Shown: positions 34,337 through 44,804 of the stretch, piece after piece
How positions within the stretch are numbered: the first letter of the stretch is position 1
Layout of the letters: each line of letters opens with the position of its first letter
DNA from: Clarireedia homoeocarpa
Taxonomy: Eukaryota > Ascomycota > Leotiomycetes > Helotiales > Rutstroemiaceae
Direction of reading: 5' to 3'
Length of the DNA stretch: 64,000 nucleotides
Assembly: GCA_001465935.1 (NCBI GenBank)
Contig: LNKV01000036.1
Span: 310,001 to 374,000 of the forward strand
Notes under the pieces: generated by a model
The model's database searches: none
What the model was told of the DNA's origin: nothing
Seen by the model: only the letters and a program-made list of their open reading frames with translations
Translations under genes and position numbers: made by a program

Positions 34337-35588
34337 TCACAATCGCTTTCCAGGAACGAAGACAAACAGTACGACTAGTGCTGCGTCGATGAGGATCGTA
34401 ACCATGAGGACCATGAGTGCACGTTTGTTGAGAAGTTTGCGGACATAAGGTTCTCGGATTCGAGAGAATGACATGAAGGTGTATTCACTGTAACCAAGGA
34501 GAGCGAGAATTGGATCGAGCGCATACTGATGCGAGCAGAGGGCGTAGACTCCAATTGTGAAGGGGAGAATAAGCTGTGATTATGTTAGTAGATTTATAGA
34601 CAGACGTGTGAAAAGTGGAACTTGCCCATGCACGAGTATGGCGCGGATAATCAAGGAAGATAAGGATGAATGCAACCCAGAAAGCACCAAACATGGCCAG
34701 AAGACCAATAATCAATCGAAGCATCATGGAGGGTGGGACCAGGTTACCTAAAGCCTTCATGCGTAGGAAACCAGGGAATGCATCACGTTCCATAGCTTGG
34801 AAGACATAATCTTTAGCAGCATCGAATACTTCGGGGTCGTCGCGTCCTCTTTCTTCAATAGAAATTGTGATATCGTGCGTAATAGAGTGAGGAAGGATGA
34901 TTTCGCGTTCAGCACCTGGTAGTAAGAAAGTATAGAGAATCTTCTCCGCTGAAGCACGAATATCGGCTCGCGCTACGGTGTGTGCGGGTGAGTTCGAGTC
35001 GGAAGTCAAGTCCATTGGGCTGCTCATGAAACTGGCCCTTGGTTGGCGCTCGCTTGACATAGTCCCGCGATTATTGGCGGACTGATGAGATCCAAAACTG
35101 TTAGATGGCGAATGTCTTTGGCCAGCCTCCCCGGTCTCAGCTTGTTCTCGCAAGAAGGCAGACATTTGAGCATCCTGGTTTCGTTCTTTTTCAGTGTTGA
35201 ACATGGATGGACCTGCAGCTGGATGGGTTATGTCGCCCATATTCTCTAACATCGCCGAAGACCTCTTTGATTGCGCGTCGTCGCCTTTCGGTGTGCCAAT
35301 CATTACGGATCGTCTAAGTTCTCGCACATAGTGTCGACAGAGTGACATATGTTGGGCGACATCAAGCCTGAAGTATGGTCAGTTCTTGCCCCAGGGATGA
35401 AAATAAAGCAAGGAGACCAATGCGCACCAGAAGTCAAGATAGTCAACTGAGCGCTGTTGATCTCTCATATAAATATAGAACGAAAATAGATCGACTGGAG
35501 GTAGGGTCCTTCTGCTCAACACCTCGAAAAGTGTAGGAAGCCTGTTCCGATTCAGGTCGGGTTGTGGAGAGGGGGTAGTCTCCGCCAT
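34337..35588 (-). CDS. RAX1: Rax1-like RGS-domain membrane protein
   Basis: In yeast Rax1 marks bud sites together with Rax2; homologues in filamentous fungi act in polarity and pathogenic development. Exons are 35588-35428, 35367-34626 and 34573-34337, giving 379 residues. The RGS-like domain is N-terminal (LPTLFEVLSRRTLPPVDLFS, then DYLDFWLDVAQHMSLCRHYV across the first splice). It has a long Ser-rich insertion, and its second half follows (ILYTFLLPGAEREI to FPGFLRM). Three hydrophobic helices come next (about 272-294, 302-320, 352-373), and the protein ends VPGKRL. The second intron (34625-34574, 52 bp) uses a GC donor (GCAAGT). Using the GT one codon further would shift the frame and lose the membrane helices, so the GC-AG reading is preferred. 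Confidence 0.88.
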
Positions 35589-36145
35589 TATTACGAGAGA
35601 GAAGTAAACAAGAGGTAAGGAGAGTGGAATTAATTCGGTGGTGGTTCGATCGTGGTGCTGCAAGGAGTGATATATTGATGATGTCGCAAGTGGTTGTTGT
35701 CGTATAAACGAGGGAGTCAGAAACGAACGATGAAAAGGCTAAAGATCGAAGCGAGTTGGTTATCGGTCAAATATTCGAGAGTGACTGCTAAGATCGAATA
35801 GTACCGACGTTCGAGATTGAAGTGGACGTCGGCGTAGCTCCCTACCGACGACTTGCATTAAAGTTTCAGTAATGAAGTTGCGATGCCCACCTCACATTGC
35901 TCTGTAAAATTACCAAGCCTTGTTACTGAGGCAACAACGCATGATTCTGAAGTTGGAAATTTTCGGTTAGCCCACTAGCACTTTACACACAACAATTTCG
36001 AAATTCCACTCGAATTTTGTATTGAAGCTTAGACAACGACAACTCTACACGACCAACTCGCGACCAATCTTCCAGTACGTAACAAAAATATTTCTGTCGC
36101 TTCAATCGAATCACGATCTCCAGATTCTAATACTTGAAAGCAGAA
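35589..36145. promoter_or_regulatory. Divergent intergenic region, Rax1-like (-) / eL31 (+)
   Basis: About 560 bp lies between two divergent start codons and must contain both promoters. No gene is seen. Confidence 0.55.
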
Positions 36146-36672
36146 ATGTCGTCGACCAAGAAGGCCTCCGGCAAGACCCAAAAGTCCGCCATCGACCAAG
36201 TCGTTGCGCGCGAATACACCATCCACTTGCACAAGAGAGTATGTCGAATTTTGGAAAGAAAAGTTCTGGGAAAGATGAAGGGCTGATAGTTTTGTCTAGT
36301 TGCACGGTGTTTCCTTCAAGAAGAGGGCACCAAGGGCCATCAAGGAAATCAAGGCATTCGCAACAAAGTCAATGGTATGAGAGAAAAAACCCTGTCTATG
36401 AAGAAAACGAAACAAGTTGCACCAACGAATAGCGAAACTGACCTGGGAATTCTTTGATTTTACAGGGCACATCTGACGTTCGTCTCGATCCCCAATTGAA
36501 CAAGAAGGTCTGGGAGGCTGGTATCAAAGGTGTCCCATTCAGACTGCGCGTACGAATCTCAAGAAAGCGTAACGATGAGGAGGGTGCCAAGGAGAAGTTA
36601 TACAGTTACGTCCAGGCCGTCAATGTTCAGAATCCCAAGGGACTGCAAACCGTTATTGTGGAGGATGCTTAA
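36146..36672 (+). CDS. RPL31: Ribosomal protein eL31 (60S)
   Basis: eL31 is a small basic protein of the cytosolic 60S subunit near the polypeptide exit tunnel. Exons are 36146-36238, 36300-36374 and 36466-36672, separated by 61- and 91-bp introns. They give 124 residues, the normal family length. Signature stretches are VVAREYTIHLHKR, FKKRAPRAIKEIKAFA (across the splices), DVRLDPQLNKKVWEAGIKGV and RVRISRKRNDEE. The introns are early in the gene, as is typical of fungal ribosomal protein genes, and both junctions are phase 0. Confidence 0.96.
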
Positions 36673-37432
36673 ATAAGAAGAAATCTGGTACGGGTTGGGG
36701 AAAACATCTGGAGTTGCTGCATTTCTGCTTGCTATGGTAGCGGAATGAAAAGGTCTACTTTCGATGCCTGAGCTGAACATATGCTGTTGGAATTGTGCTG
36801 AAAATATGAAGTCCTTTTTGTGATGTTCGGTATCGTTGTTCGGAATTCTTCCTACTGTTCCGAAAGCAGACCAGCCAACTGGTCAAGAAGAAAATCTACA
36901 GGCAAGTGATGCAATGAGGGATATTGGGCAGAACTTGCTATAAGGCAAATTTCATGCTCGATAATCACCCAACCCAGATGTCAGCAAAGCCCTCCGAAAA
37001 TGCGGATATTGGCCTCGAACTCCAAATGAAAGGGTCGCGTAATAATACAAAGCCAAGGGATGAAGTCAGGTACGCAGCTACAACCAAACGGACACCAACA
37101 AGCATATGAAAGTACCAAGGTAGGAATCTTCTTCGGACACTTCATCAATCCAATTATTAGTAGCAAGGCTATCTGAAAACAGCCAATATAAAAACAGCCA
37201 ATGTATTTTGTGCGTGTTTATCATTATTCAATTCTCTGCCTTAAGGATACAACTTCCAAGTAATCTACTCCATACATGCCCTGTAGCAATGAGGATGCTG
37301 CATATCCAGCCTATGTTACATGGATCGCTTGCGATCCAACCTCTCCATACACGCAATGCTCCCAATTTCAAGACTTTATCAGACGCCGGGTATCTTAACG
37401 ATGCACTTTCGTACTCCTCTTTCCAGTGACAA
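36673..37432. other. Convergent 3' region, eL31 / E2-C
   Basis: No gene was recognised in these 760 bp between two convergent genes. Confidence 0.55.
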
Positions 37433-38146
37433 TCATTCATCGTCAACGTCACGGTGGCGACCATTCACTTTCTTCTGGAACTCCTCTGGGTCCTTGTCCC
37501 ATAGCTCTGCAGCCTCGCCGTTTAATGGTGATGCACTGTTCATCATTGTTAGTGACTATTTAAACTAAGCAATGCAGAGTGAAATCTTGTAAAAATCAGC
37601 CAGAAACATACTTGTTAGGTTCACCCAAGAGACTCTGCAAACTCAGCAAGACAGTTTGGATGTTATATGCCGCAGTCCACTTATCCTTCAAGATATCCAG
37701 ACAGATTCGCCCAGAGAAATCGACATTGGGATGGTAGATCGGTGTCTTGAACAGCACGGTCGGTGGTGCATATGGGTAGTTTGATGGGAAAGCAAAGGAT
37801 AGCTTGAATTGCTTAGAGGCATAAGGAGTGTCGTCTGGGCCATCGATGGTAGCGGTCCACGAAAGAAGGTTACCGTCAGCAGAGGGGAATGCTGAGATAC
37901 CGGGGGCGGAGGAGGTCATTAACTGCATCAATTCGGTCTGCAGACTATGATTTGGAGACATTGTATTAGCCTTTGAAGATTTGATGATTGGAATACAGCT
38001 CAAGGAAACCGTCGACAACATAAGAGTACTCACCGCTTGGTTGTGCTTTGAGCATCAGGGCCTTTGCGAGGAGCAAGCTTAGCAACTTGAGCAGCAGGAA
38101 CAGCTCCGGGTTCTGAGTTCTGAGTATCCTCCATGGCGTAGTTCAT
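37433..38146 (-). CDS. UBC11: Ubiquitin-conjugating enzyme E2-C (UBE2C/Ubc11 type)
   Basis: E2-C charges and transfers ubiquitin for the anaphase-promoting complex, driving destruction of cyclin B and securin. Exons are 38146-38034, 37944-37612 and 37535-37433, with introns of 89 and 76 bp, giving 182 residues. The UBC fold covers about residues 39-175. HPN is at about 109-111, and the catalytic Cys at about 119 lies in FSGRICLDILKDKWTAAYNI. An N-terminal extension of about 38 residues precedes the fold, as in UBE2C, where it restricts chain building. The C-terminus is KDPEEFQKKVNGRHRDVDDE. A second ATG four codons in (38134) could also serve as the start. It is divergent from the Chk1 gene. 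Confidence 0.93.
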
Positions 38147-38851
38147 AATAACTTTCAAAGAAGTTGAGAGAGAGCGAATTCAAATAGTAGGCAGGTCTTC
38201 GAGGCGCTTCGTCCTAGTCTGGTTGTGGTGAAGGAGGGAAGGACAAAGACCGTTAGACCGGTTCCTCGCGTTTTTGCTTCTTTTGGTGGTTTGGGGAATG
38301 TAGAGCTGTGAGCAGCGTAGCTAAAATTCTGAAAGCGATTGTGCAAGAGAGAGGGAAACGTTCGATGCTCCACACGTAGTAAAGGACAAAGAAAACAATG
38401 TTTGCTTTGCTTTGCGAATGCCCTTTTCTAGTAATTTTGGTGAAGAGATGAGGAGAGTAACTTTGAGAAGAATTGAGGCGAGTTATGTAGGAAAGCAAAA
38501 GATGAGGGTCGTGGAGTCTGAGGATTTGTTTATTCCACTCCCCTTGTGTACATTGATTTTAGGCACTCGCATCCCCACAGTGATGCGGGATTGGTTCCAC
38601 CAATTTTCGCGAATCCAATATAACTTTCCTTACGCGACTTGTCTAAAGACGCGACAATAACAGACGATCCATTGGTTTTGAATAGCTATAATCATTTTTC
38701 TTTGCATTTGTACATATCATCGTCGCTGGATACGGCCACCTGTTGGCTTCTTTACACTCGTTCTCCTAATACTTTATCATATTTTCCCTGGTGGCTTACC
38801 GCCGCCCGTACTCTCTCAAGACTCACGAGCCATTGTCTTGAAAGTTGCAAT
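38147..38851. promoter_or_regulatory. Shared divergent promoter region, E2-C (-) / Chk1 (+)
   Basis: These 705 bp separate the start codons of an APC/C E2 enzyme and a cell-cycle checkpoint kinase transcribed in opposite directions. No gene was recognised inside. I did not identify a specific cell-cycle box with certainty. Confidence 0.6.
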
Positions 38852-40549
38852 ATGGCGATGCAGATGTCACAGATAGACCCGCTACCCCGCGACCTACCTT
38901 TCCGAATCATCTCCAACACGATAGGTAGAGGCGCATACGCATCGTAAGTTCCAATGAGTACTTAGTCGAAGCTGCTACAATAAGAAATAAGAATGTTTTA
39001 CTGACTGGTCCATAGCATTAAGAAAGCCATTCCTCCTACCGAATCGACTCCAGTATTTGCAGTGAAATTCATCCACAAAGCTTACGCGGTCAAACATGGA
39101 CGGATATCTGCCAAACAAATTGCCATGGAGGTGTCCCTTCATTCGCACATCGGACAGCACCCAAATATTATTGAATGGTTTGCCACTGGCGAGGATCCTG
39201 TGTGGAAATGGATTGCAATGGAATATGCAGAGGGAGGTGACTTGTTCGACAAAATCGAAGCGGACGTCGGAGTTAAAGAAGACATTGCACATTTCTACTT
39301 TACACAATTGATTGGTGGGGTCAGTTATATGCATTCTAAGGGCGTTGGACATAGGGATATCAAGCCTGAGAATATATTGCTGTCGAGTAGTGGGGACCTG
39401 AAGATTGCAGATTTTGGACTGGCGACACTATTTGAATACAACGGGGCAAGGAAGCTTAGCACCACAATGTGTGGTAGTCCGCCATATATTGCGCCGGAGG
39501 TGATTGCGTGCTCCAAAAGTAGTCAAGGAAAGCCTAAAGGCAGCGGCTATGCCGCAAATATGGTCGACATATGGTCCTGCGGGGTCGTACTATTTGTCCT
39601 CCTTGTAGGAAACACACCTTGGGATCAGCCTACTGCTGAAAGCTGGGAATTTGACGAATACATAAAGACTAATGGACGGAGTTCTGACGAATTATGGCAG
39701 AAGCTCCCAGCATCAGTTCTCTCCCTGCTGCGCGGGATGATGAATGCTGACGTTTCGAAAAGATTCAATTTTGAGCATATCAAGCGCCACCCTTGGTATA
39801 CACGAAAAAATCCTCTTCTTACTGCTGATGGTAGGATGCATGACCCGCTTGGGCTTGCAACACAGATGCTCGAGAGTCTTTACATCGATTTCGAACAAAA
39901 GCCCAGGTCAACTCTCAGTCAGGACGCCATGCAAATAAATAATCACTTCTCTTTTACTCAACCCGAAACCCCTGTCATGGACATGCAATTCGACTGGGAA
40001 CGGCCACCGCGCGCATTGAACGCATCTCAGCCCACCGAAACCACACCAACCACAACCGCAAACCCACACAACTTTCAACTGCCGTCACCTGTTTCCTCGA
40101 GCTTTGGTGATTCAAGCCTTGCCGACGAACCCTCCATGTCACAATTCTCCTCCAATCGTGCTGTTTCTCTGCGCCTGACGCAACACGCCCGACAATTCCA
40201 GGATATCCTTCCAAATTATTCTCTCACGCGGTTCTTCTCACACCTACCTGTTCTGCAACTACTTTCGCTCTTATCTGAAGCCCTACACGCTATGAATGTA
40301 CCCGTTCCGTCATTAGCACAGATGCAGTCCGGGAACCAATCGCATGCAGGGTGGATTAAAGTTAAAGCTATGGATAGCAGGAGATGTGGGCTTACAGGGG
40401 ATATCGTGCTGGACGGGTATGAGACGGACGAGCGCGAATTAGTCGAAGTGAGATTCGTAAAGGTTAAGGGCGACCCATTGGAGTGGAGAAGGTTGTTCAA
40501 AAGGGTCGTGGTTGCTTGTCAGGCGGGCGTTTATGTACCTTGTGCTTAG
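38852..40549 (+). CDS. CHK1: Checkpoint kinase Chk1
   Basis: Chk1 is the Ser/Thr kinase activated by ATR-type kinases after DNA damage or stalled replication; it blocks mitotic entry. Exon 1 (38852-38943) and exon 2 (39016-40549) with a 72-bp intron give 541 residues. The glycine loop is IGRGAYAS (about 24-31), the catalytic Lys is in FAVKFI (about 48), the catalytic loop GHRDIKPEN has its Asp at about 145, and DFG is at about 163-165. The activation segment is CGSPPYIAPEV, followed by DIWSCGVVLF. After a linker, the C-terminal third (LTRFFSHLPVLQLLSLLSEA to the end) resembles the Chk1 KA1-like autoinhibitory domain. One SQ (TLSQ) in the linker could be an ATR-type site. Alternative members of the CAMK group are less likely given the C-terminal domain. 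Confidence 0.92.
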
Positions 40550-41620
40550 GCTGCGGGTTCGGTGCTGTAAGATGGAACATAGTCATATCAAAGTGACGTA
40601 TATGGTGAAATATGGACAGGAATGATACTGTATGATGGGAATGCCGGGTTGCACGGGACGGACGATCGTATGAACTGTAAGCTCCGGTAAAAATGATCTG
40701 GGATATGTGTGGGACAGGGCGAACGGACAGGGATAGGGCATCGATCCGATTACAACGGGTTGGATATGAGCTGTTAGCTAGGACTTAGAATGTCTATGCA
40801 CTGGGAGTGAATTGGATGGAAAGGCAAGGCAGGGGGAACTCATGATATCGCAGCTTACGCCAACAGAATTTTACGAAAAAAGAAAGGGAATGAAGAGATA
40901 GATTACGATTAGGTATTTTGTAAAACTTAAATATATTATTTAATGTTTATTTTTCCATGTATATCATTGTCACGGTAAAAAGCTCGGCTGCAATGTGCAA
41001 ATAGCATATACTCGTGACAAAATTTTCCTAATTCTAACGAATACTAAAAGATTTTTGAGATGTGTGTATGTAGCTGATACTACATAGTCCTACTCCTTCC
41101 AGCATCTCATCAAAACGTATAGGGTATATATTATATACAAACAAGGCAGGATCTATATCCCTGGCCATGTGGGCTAAATCGAACAGTAAAAAGAAAGGAA
41201 AAGCTCAGCCTGCGATCCTTTCCTATCCACACTATGCCATTCCATTCCAGTCCATATCGTGTCATCATTTAACTTTTTTAGAAAATACATACATATATAA
41301 GTAAAGACAATCCATGCCTGATATAGAAAGTAAACGCCCGTCTAATGCAACCCACGAAAGTTTACAGGTACCCCTAAGAAATTACCGTTCCCCATTCCCA
41401 TCCGTCTTAAATAGGAAAAAATACAACCGTTCGCCGCGCTAAAAACTGAGAGAGAGATGAAAAAAAAACAACAAAGGAGGATGAGAGTGAGAATAAGATG
41501 AGAGAAGAAAGGAAAGAATGAAAGACAAAGTAGAATAGAAACGACAGAGAAGAAGATAACTTGACAGAGAAAAAAGGGTGGTGGTCAACATCAAATGTCT
41601 CCCAAGTGCTGTGTTAAGAC
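40550..41620. other. Convergent 3' region, Chk1 / SprT-like
   Basis: About 1.07 kb, AT-rich around 40.9-41.2 kb. No gene was recognised. Confidence 0.55.
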
Positions 41621-42865
41621 TCAACGAAACCCCTCCTGAATTCCTGGGTAACCTATCTCAGACATCCTTCCCTTCCCACTCCAGTGGCCCCCTTCTTGCT
41701 CGGGACCAGGCGATTGGCTGCACCCCGCATGTCCGTGCTTCAGAATGATTCTTTGGTATCCTCCTCCTACGGTTGATGCATACCTGTATTCCTCGTTTTC
41801 TCTCAGACTGCGTAGTGGAATCCGTTCCCCTTCTGGTTCAAATGGCATTGGTCGCATTTCATACCTCCTCCCCCTCTCTTGTTCCCATGCACGTTCCCTA
41901 TCAGGACCATCCCCGTCCCTCTCCCGTCCTGTTTTTCGGAAAATTTCCAGATTCCCTCTCATGCCACACAGTCTCAACCATCCCTTGCTCTTGCCCCCAT
42001 TGCACTCCACCCAGTCCCCCAGCTCCTCCACAATCGCATGAAAGCCAGTCGTGTGCCCGCCCATTTCTTTCGCCGCAAACCCGCATTTAACAAACAAGTA
42101 GCAGTGCACCAATTCATGCAGGAGTGTACTCAAAAGCAATCGTCGATCGTAACACGGATTCTTAAGAATCGGATGTGAGAGCACGATCAGAGTCTCGAAC
42201 CCGCCGAAAGAAGCGGACCGGAGCGCCGTTGTACCGAGAAGCTCGGACGAATACCGGGGTTGGCTGGGAGAGGACCAGCTCCAGCGGACGCGGCCAAGGA
42301 GTGAGGAGTGGAAGAAGAGAACGGAGGTTAGCGAGATGATGGAATATATACGGTCATCTGTAAGGGGCGCATATAGAAGAAGGTCCAGAAGCTTGGAGGA
42401 GAGTTCTTCATAGTTTTGGGGGAGACGGCGATGCAAAACGAGGTAGGCGGCGTCGGCGTCGGAGATGGTGGCCATGCTGTGATTTGTGGGATGTGGTAGG
42501 GATCGCGGTAGATTTGCAATATCTTCGTCAGAAATGATAGAGTCGCCTGATTGAGTACGTTCCATTACTGGAAGAACAAACTGTTCAATGGGTGGAGAGG
42601 GAGAGGGAATGAATATACGAGGTATATTTATAGTCATGGGCGACATTGGGTGTGAATAGTTTTGCGGTGGTGGTGGCGGCGGCCGAGATACTGGTCGACG
42701 GGATGATTCACGAGAAACCGATCGTTCATTTTGAAAACGAAATGATTGACTTCGTGAATGACTCCGACGACATGGCGATTTTCCTTGAACATAACGATAT
42801 CTAGAGGGACATCGTTTGCTATTGCTGTCTGTGCTCAAGGATCTCTTGCTAACAGCAGCAGCCAT
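41621..42865 (-). CDS. SprT-like metallopeptidase-domain protein (first of two)
   Basis: An intronless frame of 414 residues starts at the ATG at 42865. The N-terminal ~130 residues are Ser/Arg-rich with a run of six prolines, probably disordered. The SprT-like domain covers about residues 140-320. It has the zinc-binding HELVH (about 250-254), and a further conserved GHTTGFHAIVEELGDWVE (from about 270) that should supply the third ligand. SprT-like enzymes include Spartan/Wss1-type proteases that cut DNA-protein crosslinks, but family membership alone does not show that role. I see no ubiquitin- or PCNA-binding motif that would mark a Spartan orthologue. The tail is Arg/Glu-rich. Confidence 0.82.
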   Translation of the reverse strand: MAAAVSKRSLSTDSNSKRCPSRYRYVQGKSPCRRSHSRSQSFRFQNERSVSRESSRRPVSRPPPPPPQNYSHPMSPMTINIPRIFIPSPSPPIEQFVLPVMERTQSGDSIISDEDIANLPRSLPHPTNHSMATISDADAAYLVLHRRLPQNYEELSSKLLDLLLYAPLTDDRIYSIISLTSVLFFHSSLLGRVRWSWSSPSQPRYSSELLGTTALRSASFGGFETLIVLSHPILKNPCYDRRLLLSTLLHELVHCYLFVKCGFAAKEMGGHTTGFHAIVEELGDWVECNGGKSKGWLRLCGMRGNLEIFRKTGRERDGDGPDRERAWEQERGRRYEMRPMPFEPEGERIPLRSLRENEEYRYASTVGGGYQRIILKHGHAGCSQSPGPEQEGGHWSGKGRMSEIGYPGIQEGFR

Positions 42866-44804
42866 GGAGGGAAATTGAAGGACGAGTTACAAAAATTTGT
42901 AAAGCTGGAAGTGGAATGTGAGACGGATGTATGTATATTCGGATGAAGCTCACACTTCTGAGCTGCATGCCACACGGCGCAACGAGTGAGGCTTACTTTC
43001 CCTCCGGATTAATCTTGATTAGCCCGGTCACCGCCTGCAAGATGTAGAGATGGAAATATGAGACTTGAGATACATAAAGAAATCCGAAATGGAGGGAACG
43101 GGGGAGTTGTAGAGTTGCTTTTTGTTAAGATAGAAAGAATATTAGCATGAGGCTGAGATGGAGGAGCATTTACAATGGTCTGGGAACTTGCTTGATATGC
43201 CATATGCCATGTACGCGCTACCCCATTAATTTAATAAGTGGGAGACGAGCCACGGACACAGTACATACAGATACAGGTACGGTACCGAGAGAAAAGAGTG
43301 TTTCAGCAACCTACCCCCTTGATTTTCCCAACGATTTTCGCACTTGCGAATAGTTTCTGGACAAATCATGCGGAATAGGTGGTAATCTTCGTAATCCTTT
43401 GAGGGATGTTGGTTTTAGTTGGAGTACAGGTGCAGTAGCCAACGGGCGATCCGACCCCCTAGAACAAAAGCAATCCAGAGAGTTGCACACCGCCTCGCCT
43501 CATGTGGTGAGATTGATGTTCACGTCACGGAGAGGACGGAATTGAACCAAACAAAGTTCCTAGTCATTGCTAGGGATAGACCTGCGGAAACAGGCGACCA
43601 GAGACAGGAAGAGGATGGGGGAAAAGTCTTCCTCTCCTTTGAAGTTTATGCGTCAAGCAGTGTGCGTGTTGTGCATGAGGTGTGTGCTACGCAGTCGCAA
43701 TAGTACGAAGACGAAGCAGGAGTAGCAGCTAATAGCCGTAAGCCATCTGCCATCTCATCTGGCCAGACTTCCGCAAGTACTTCGTAAGTCTGCTCAGTTT
43801 ATTACTGTGTTAGTAACCATATCATTATCGAAAATGCGATTCAGGACGACTCAGGAACTTCCCTGGCACTAATGTAACTTTAATCTGATCTTGTTGCCGG
43901 TAGGTTCGCCTCGTTGAGTTGATTGGTCCAGAATCAACTGGACACAGGTTTCAACCGAGCTTCTCAACCTCACATGCTTGGCCAAATTCGTTTTTATTGC
44001 CACCGACTGACTGAACATTGAAGAAAAGAAATAATCCAAAGGAACCCCCCAGCACTGCATGTCGGCAACGCCTTACAAATATAGGTGCAGAGTAGGACCA
44101 AAAGACTGAAGCCACAACAGCAAAGGACGGCATATGCTGTATGTCTACTAGTCTACAGTGCTACACGTATCCGTGCCGAAGCAACGAGGCTACCATCCAT
44201 GAAATACCCTGACAAATATAAGATGCAGGATCTCCGTCCGATCTTGCCCAAACTGGCTCAGAAGCATCAAACCAGCTCTATGCAAGGTCGATGCTGGACA
44301 TACTTCATAGTATAAATACTTGTCAGAACGTTCAACTTCATAAGCGTCTGCTTAAAAGAATACCCCATCAACCCACTCGCCCCCTCACAGCACTGCCCTA
44401 GATAGTCGGATGGTTTTGAACATCCATTTCACCCGTTTTTCGTAAAGATTGATGTCCATAACTGATCGAACAAGGCCCCGTAAATCGTACAGCCTTGTTC
44501 TCCGATCCCTAACGGCAATCTTTCACTTTTCTGGAAATCGAGAATGCTCACAAAATGTGGTCCCTTTTGGACTTGGCCCGGCATACAGGTTGCATGAAAA
44601 GAAACCCTGCTGTGCTGGAGGACTATCGCCTGACCACATCAAATGCTCAAAAACAGATCAGAGTGATGCGTATGTACAGTGCCCCGTTTGGTTGCTATGC
44701 AGCATAAAATATGCGGATGTAGATTTCTAGCCACTTCTCAAAATGTTCAACATGCAGTTGATTCTATTGAGGAAAAGGTCTAGGGCAATTTGAAGCGCTA
44801 CAGG
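42866..44804. other. 1.9-kb intergenic stretch
   Basis: No gene was recognised. A 94-codon frame at 43419-43703 does not begin with ATG and matches no family I know. It holds the promoter of the SprT-like gene and the 3' end of the F-box gene. A GTAC-rich word occurs near 43276-43285. Confidence 0.5.

Noticed and set aside
43419..43703. 94-codon frame in the 42.9-44.8 kb gap
   Set aside because: It lacks an ATG start and any recognisable motif.
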